From contig MVBO01000022.1 of NCBI GenBank assembly GCA_002261195.1, positions 1 to 64,000 of the forward strand: a stretch of DNA of 64,000 nt, written 5' to 3'. The translations under genes and the position numbers were made by a program. A model generated the notes under the pieces. It searched no databases, was not told the DNA's origin, and saw only the letters and a list, made by a program, of their open reading frames with translations. Shown here piece after piece: positions 57,685 to 64,000 of the stretch (position 1 is its first letter; every line of letters begins with the position of its first letter). This DNA comes from Bifiguratus adelaidae. Taxonomy: Eukaryota > Mucoromycota > Endogonomycetes > Endogonales.

Positions 57685-58361
57685 TCAGGCTTTGTCAAGG
57701 TTACATGACATTGTTATATGTGTAAGCGAACTAATTACCTATCGGTAACAGACAGCGTCAGGATGGAAGAGTAGAGTGATGCAACCGATGAACCTTGCTT
57801 GGCTACGACTTACCGGATCCAGTTTCGGACATACCGCCGGGTTGAAAGTACGTTGTACGGTTAGTGGATCTGTAGCTAGCGAAGGGACAGACCAGCTGTC
57901 AAATGTGGGCTCGTACGTCTCACGCTCGCCGAAGAAGTCAGCAATACGCACTGCGCTTTCACAGACACTGATCTCCGTCCATCCAAGTCTGCCCTTTAGT
58001 GACTTGAACGACTTTTAGTTCCGACCTTGTATTGCGTGATACCTGTACACTGCCAGTAGAAGCATCGCACAATCTACTGCGGCATCGAAATTCGGTATAT
58101 GCCACGCCTAAGGAACGGAACTTGCCCAGGGAAGGTCCCGAAAGTCGCGCCTGGAAATATGTGATACGAAGTATTTCCGGTGACCCATTTCCGTCGTCGG
58201 TAACGAGCAACGTGATGATTCAGGTAAGGGCCGGCCAAAAGGTGCTCATTTGCGAGTCATGCTCACACGCTTGTTTGCACAGCTTGATCACACTGGCGAC
58301 AACTACTGACGATGAAGCGTACGCGGCAAGTTGGATATATGGTGTTGAAGGGATGGGATGA
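57685..58361 (-). pseudogene. Unknown gene, apparently interrupted by TGA
   Basis: Three consecutive minus-strand segments join by good GT-AG introns (57994-58042 and 57739-57813): TLLVTDDGNGSPEILRITYF, then GRLGWTEISVCESAVRIADFFG with TYEPTFDSWSVPSLATDPL, then VISSLTHITM to a stop at 57685. Upstream the same frame continues in a protein-like manner (TPYIQLAAYASSSVVASVIK, STFWPALT) but across TGA at 58220-58222, and no ATG starts the open part. Family not recognised. Either a first exon lies elsewhere or the gene is inactivated. Confidence 0.4.
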
Positions 58362-58500
58362 TACCCAGATATCCTTGATACCCTACTTGGCCTGCATTAT
58401 CATGCTAATTCCTCTAGCCAAACGATCACCGTGCACGTTCTGTTCCATAGCTGTAATTAACTGCCGTGTTCAATAGCAAATGCTCTAGCAATACGAGGGG

Positions 58501-59304
58501 TTATGCACCTTTATAGTTGTATTTCATAGCTTCCAGCCCATCTAGCCCCGCGGTCACACTTTCCATCATCCTTGTCGCAATAATATTCAAGACGCAGACA
58601 CCCAAAGGCAATGCCCAAAACAAGGCCTCTACCCAGGACGTTCCTATGGCGAGAAGAAGAGGCACGATGCCGAGTCCGAGAGCGATGGATAGAATATATT
58701 GCTTTGGAATCGGTATCCTGTCGGTATACTGTGGAAAGAGAGCCACCGGGAGCGTAATGATGAATAGCGCAGAGAATATCAAAGAAGTAATGGAAAGGGT
58801 ACCGGAGAGTATGGGAAAGTAGGCAACTGAATGGACGGGTGTAGAGGTTGGTATGGGTATGATGGGACGTTGCTCAATGGGTGCTGCCGGCTTGTATTCA
58901 CTCATGTAAAGTACGAACCTGTGGATACCGACGTCAGTGGCAGGCGAACAGGCTTAACACTACTTACAGGACAAGGAGGAGTACAGGCAAGCCGGCCAAT
59001 CCTTTCTATACTCTTTTCAGCAACAGTCCAAGTGCTTGTTCGTGCTTGGCACTTACACGTATGCTTCTGTTTGATTCTTCGTTACTTCTTCGCATCTCTT
59101 CAATGACACGTTCTTGCTCTGCATGAACCCGATGTTGGTGATTTCGTTTCTTGCACCTCCAAAGTATAAAAACTCACCTTCCTCATCGAGGAACTCTGCC
59201 TCTTCTTCAGGATTCACCTTTGGTTTGCGCGAACGCAGCCCTTCCAATCTGCTCTGCAACTCTTCCATCGCAACACGTCTGGAGCCAGTTGCCATATTGG
59301 GCAT
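58501..59304 (-). CDS. Small multi-pass membrane protein, function unknown
   Basis: Exons 59304-59178, 59118-59057, 59005-58968 and 58918-58501, about 215 residues. The N-terminal part is charged and helical (ATGSRRVAMEELQSRLEGL, EEEAEFLDEEEQERVIEEM). Hydrophobic helices follow: GLAGLPVLLLVLFVLYM, ITSLIFSALFIITLPVALF, YILSIALGLGIVPLLLAI and WVEALFWALPLGVCVLNII. No family recognised; a cytosolic coil tethered to an ER or vesicle membrane is a fair guess. Two possible ATGs (59304 and 59295). Its start lies 26-35 bp from that of divergent GPI16. Confidence 0.72.
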
Positions 59305-59330
59305 TGTCGGCCTTGTGCAGATCGTTCAGC
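59305..59330. promoter_or_regulatory. 26-bp divergent start region (membrane protein / GPI16)
   Basis: The opposing ATG codons at 59304 (minus) and 59331 (plus) leave no room for two normal leaders. Promoters must overlap the coding exons or the transcripts overlap antisense. Confidence 0.5.
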
Positions 59331-61387
59331 ATGAGAAGCAGAGGGATAGCTGCACTCGCGTGCTTTCCTTTAGCTTGTCTGGCTTCTGAAAGGTTCACAG
59401 AGCAGCTCAAGATTAGACCTTTATGCGATGGCAAAGTCTATTCACATTTAGAGTTTACGACGGTGCTGGATCAAGGAGAAGGACCTGATTATCGCGGTAC
59501 GTATGGAGCCGTCAGAGGGCGTTCATCACATGAATACCGACCACGTTTCGCCCGCAGGACACTATGGTATATTTCCAAGGAACGTTGGCCAAACATTACA
59601 CCATCATAAAGTACAGGAACTACACCTGACGTTCACTCAGGGCAGCTGGTCGTATGAGCATTGGGGCTATCCTTACCAACAGTCCGCTGGGGGTGGGGTG
59701 GAAATGTGGGCATGGCTCGATGGTGGAGACGAGTAAGTGTCATGGCGTGACGACGCGTTAAGTTGCTCATCTCCTGATTCACAAGTATCGACTCGCGATG
59801 GATATCCCTTACAAATACCTATGCCGGCTTATTCTGCGCATCCCTCAATTTCATCGATAACACCATTACGGTTCAACCAGAATTCTCATTCAAGCCTGAA
59901 GGTGATGCTAGGGCCTATAGGACTTTCAATGCGTCCGCCTCAGAACCCCAAGTGCGCTACGGGGCGTTGCCGCATGAAAGCGTTTGTACAGAAAACTTGA
60001 CGCCATGGAAGAAGCTGTTGCCTTGTAAAGATAAGGTGGGTGTTACTCGAACAACGTGATGGAATACTAACAGGCTGGAAAGGCCGGTATAGCATCGCTC
60101 TTGAACGCCCACAAACTCTACGACACGGCGTTCCATTCAATGTCTGTCCATGTTCGGCAGATTTGTGGAGTGAGTACACTAGTTTTTCCTTATCGTTACG
60201 CTCACATCCTCCCAGGATGACCATTGTCACGTACGGCAACTAGAGCTGAAACAAACAATCTCATCTGTTTTTGATCCCCTTACAGCAACCGGAAGTCCAG
60301 GTGAGTTAGTCATCTTAATACCTGTCAAATGAGCACCAGACTTATTGTCGAAAACAATAGATTGGTCCTTGTCCGCAATGTATGGGGCCAAGATCAACAT
60401 GGCCTGTCCGATCGCTGAGGAAAGCACAGTGGTTGTAGATATGTCACACCAGACATTGTGCGGCATCTCAGGATTCGAAATATCGCCAAAACCGCATTCC
60501 GAGGGTATCGTGAATGTATATGATCTGAGACAAGGTAGGTGCTTTGCTACTAACATCATGTCTCGAGGGGTTATCTTGACGATTGCTTATAGACGCGGAG
60601 GATCTGGATATACGGATGACCTGGAACGATTATCGACGGGATGAACGTATGTAGTTGTGTATCGGACAACTGTCACTCAAACATTTATTTTCAGATGCAC
60701 TGCCGGAAGGTTTGTCAGCCCATCGCTTTTTCACAGGCAAGTCAATTGTGCGGCATTGAGCAGGCATAACGATAGGATGATCTGTGTTATAGGTCATGGA
60801 CAACAGAATGGAGGTCTTACGACCGTGATCAAGAACCATCATTCCCAACTATACCCAGTCACCTTCTTTGACACCATACCATGGTATCTCAAACTCTATC
60901 TCCATACATTACACATAGAGACGATAACGAACAATGGTCAAACCATTCGCCGAGAAGGTACGTACTTTTTGCATCATCTAATGACCGGCCTAATGAATGC
61001 TCAGATATTGTCAAAACCATCCACTATCAACCAGCCGTAGATCGATCCCGACCCACTGTCCTCGAGATGCAGCTCGATTTACCGCCCAATTCAGTCACAC
61101 AAATTAGCATCAACTTTGACAAGGTGTTCCTAAAGTACACTGAACATCGGCCCGATGCCAATCGAGGCTTCGACGTGGGAGGCGCGGTCCTTTGCACTCT
61201 GGATCCCAAACCTGTGCGGATATACACATCACCCCTCCTCATTTCACTACCCACTCCGGACTTTAGCATGCCCTATAATGTCATTACAATGACATGCACC
61301 GTCATTGCTCTCTTCTTTGGCAGTTACTTTAACCTTCTCACTCGAGTGTTCAGCGTTAGAGGAAACGCGAAGAGCAAGACTGATTAA
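59331..61387 (+). CDS. GPI16: GPI transamidase component Gpi16 / PIG-T
   Basis: Nine or ten exons, the first 59331-59496, about 540 residues. Signal peptide ([19 protein letters not shown]), then luminal motifs of [73 protein letters not shown] and [15 protein letters not shown]-terminal membrane helix ([20 protein letters not shown]) has a short basic tail. It forms part of the ER complex that attaches GPI anchors. The intron 60737-60792 starts GCAAGT and must be GC-AG to keep frame into GHGQQNGG. Confidence 0.94.
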
Positions 61388-61452
61388 TGAATTAATTAAA
61401 TGAGTCACAAAAAGTGTCTTTCCGCTTGGGTTGAACTTGCGACACGGTAGAC

Positions 61453-64000
<2,548 letters not shown>

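Overview
The window is nuclear DNA of a fungus. It has dense genes on both strands, very many short GT-AG introns (mostly 45-65 nt) and typical fungal products: GPI transamidase Gpi16, siderophore-type MFS transporter, Tam41, pyruvate decarboxylase, ketopantoate reductase and a fungal-type GT2 synthase. The Atg16 homologue keeps a C-terminal WD40 propeller. That form is known from animals and many early-diverging eukaryotes but is missing from yeast Atg16, so an early-diverging (zygomycete-grade) fungus is a reasonable guess, not a proof.

Layout. 1-9.2 kb is a carbohydrate and cell-surface region: the 3' end of a glyoxal-oxidase-type copper radical oxidase, a decayed GH2 beta-mannosidase, a frameshifted short-chain dehydrogenase, a decayed multi-pass membrane-protein gene, a membrane-anchored GH16 glucanase/transglycosylase and a GT2 polysaccharide synthase. 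9.2-11 kb is gene-poor and holds one tRNA-Thr(CGT). 11.4-20 kb holds an MFS transporter with an in-frame stop at a likely conserved Trp, glyoxalase II, Atg16 and a decayed protein-kinase gene. From 20 kb onward it is conserved housekeeping DNA: G-patch/zinc-finger protein, PEHE/Sas4-like protein, Arp3, peroxisomal acyl-CoA oxidase (C-terminal AKL), ketopantoate reductase, eIF5, a biotin-dependent carboxylase alpha subunit, pyruvate decarboxylase, Tam41, a START-domain protein, an ER-type metallophosphatase ending RDEL, CK2 alpha, RPAP1, inositol monophosphatase, an unknown coiled-coil protein, Trp4, Crm1/exportin-1, a small membrane protein, Gpi16 and a Rsp5/Nedd4-type HECT ligase cut by the window end.

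Broken genes (nonsense codons, frameshifts, truncation) concentrate in the first 20 kb. Apart from one unrecognised locus at 57.7-58.4 kb, the last 44 kb reads intact, including a 4.8-kb uninterrupted RPAP1 frame. This argues for real gene decay in the accessory part rather than general sequence error.

Notable signals: about ten introns that can only be spliced in frame as GC-AG, nine of them with the identical GCAAGT donor; divergent start codons 26 bp and 49 bp apart; micro-exons of 6, 16 and 19 nt; and an exportin-1 with Val where leptomycin-sensitive orthologues carry the reactive Cys. Exon borders were placed by eye from reading frame and splice consensus.
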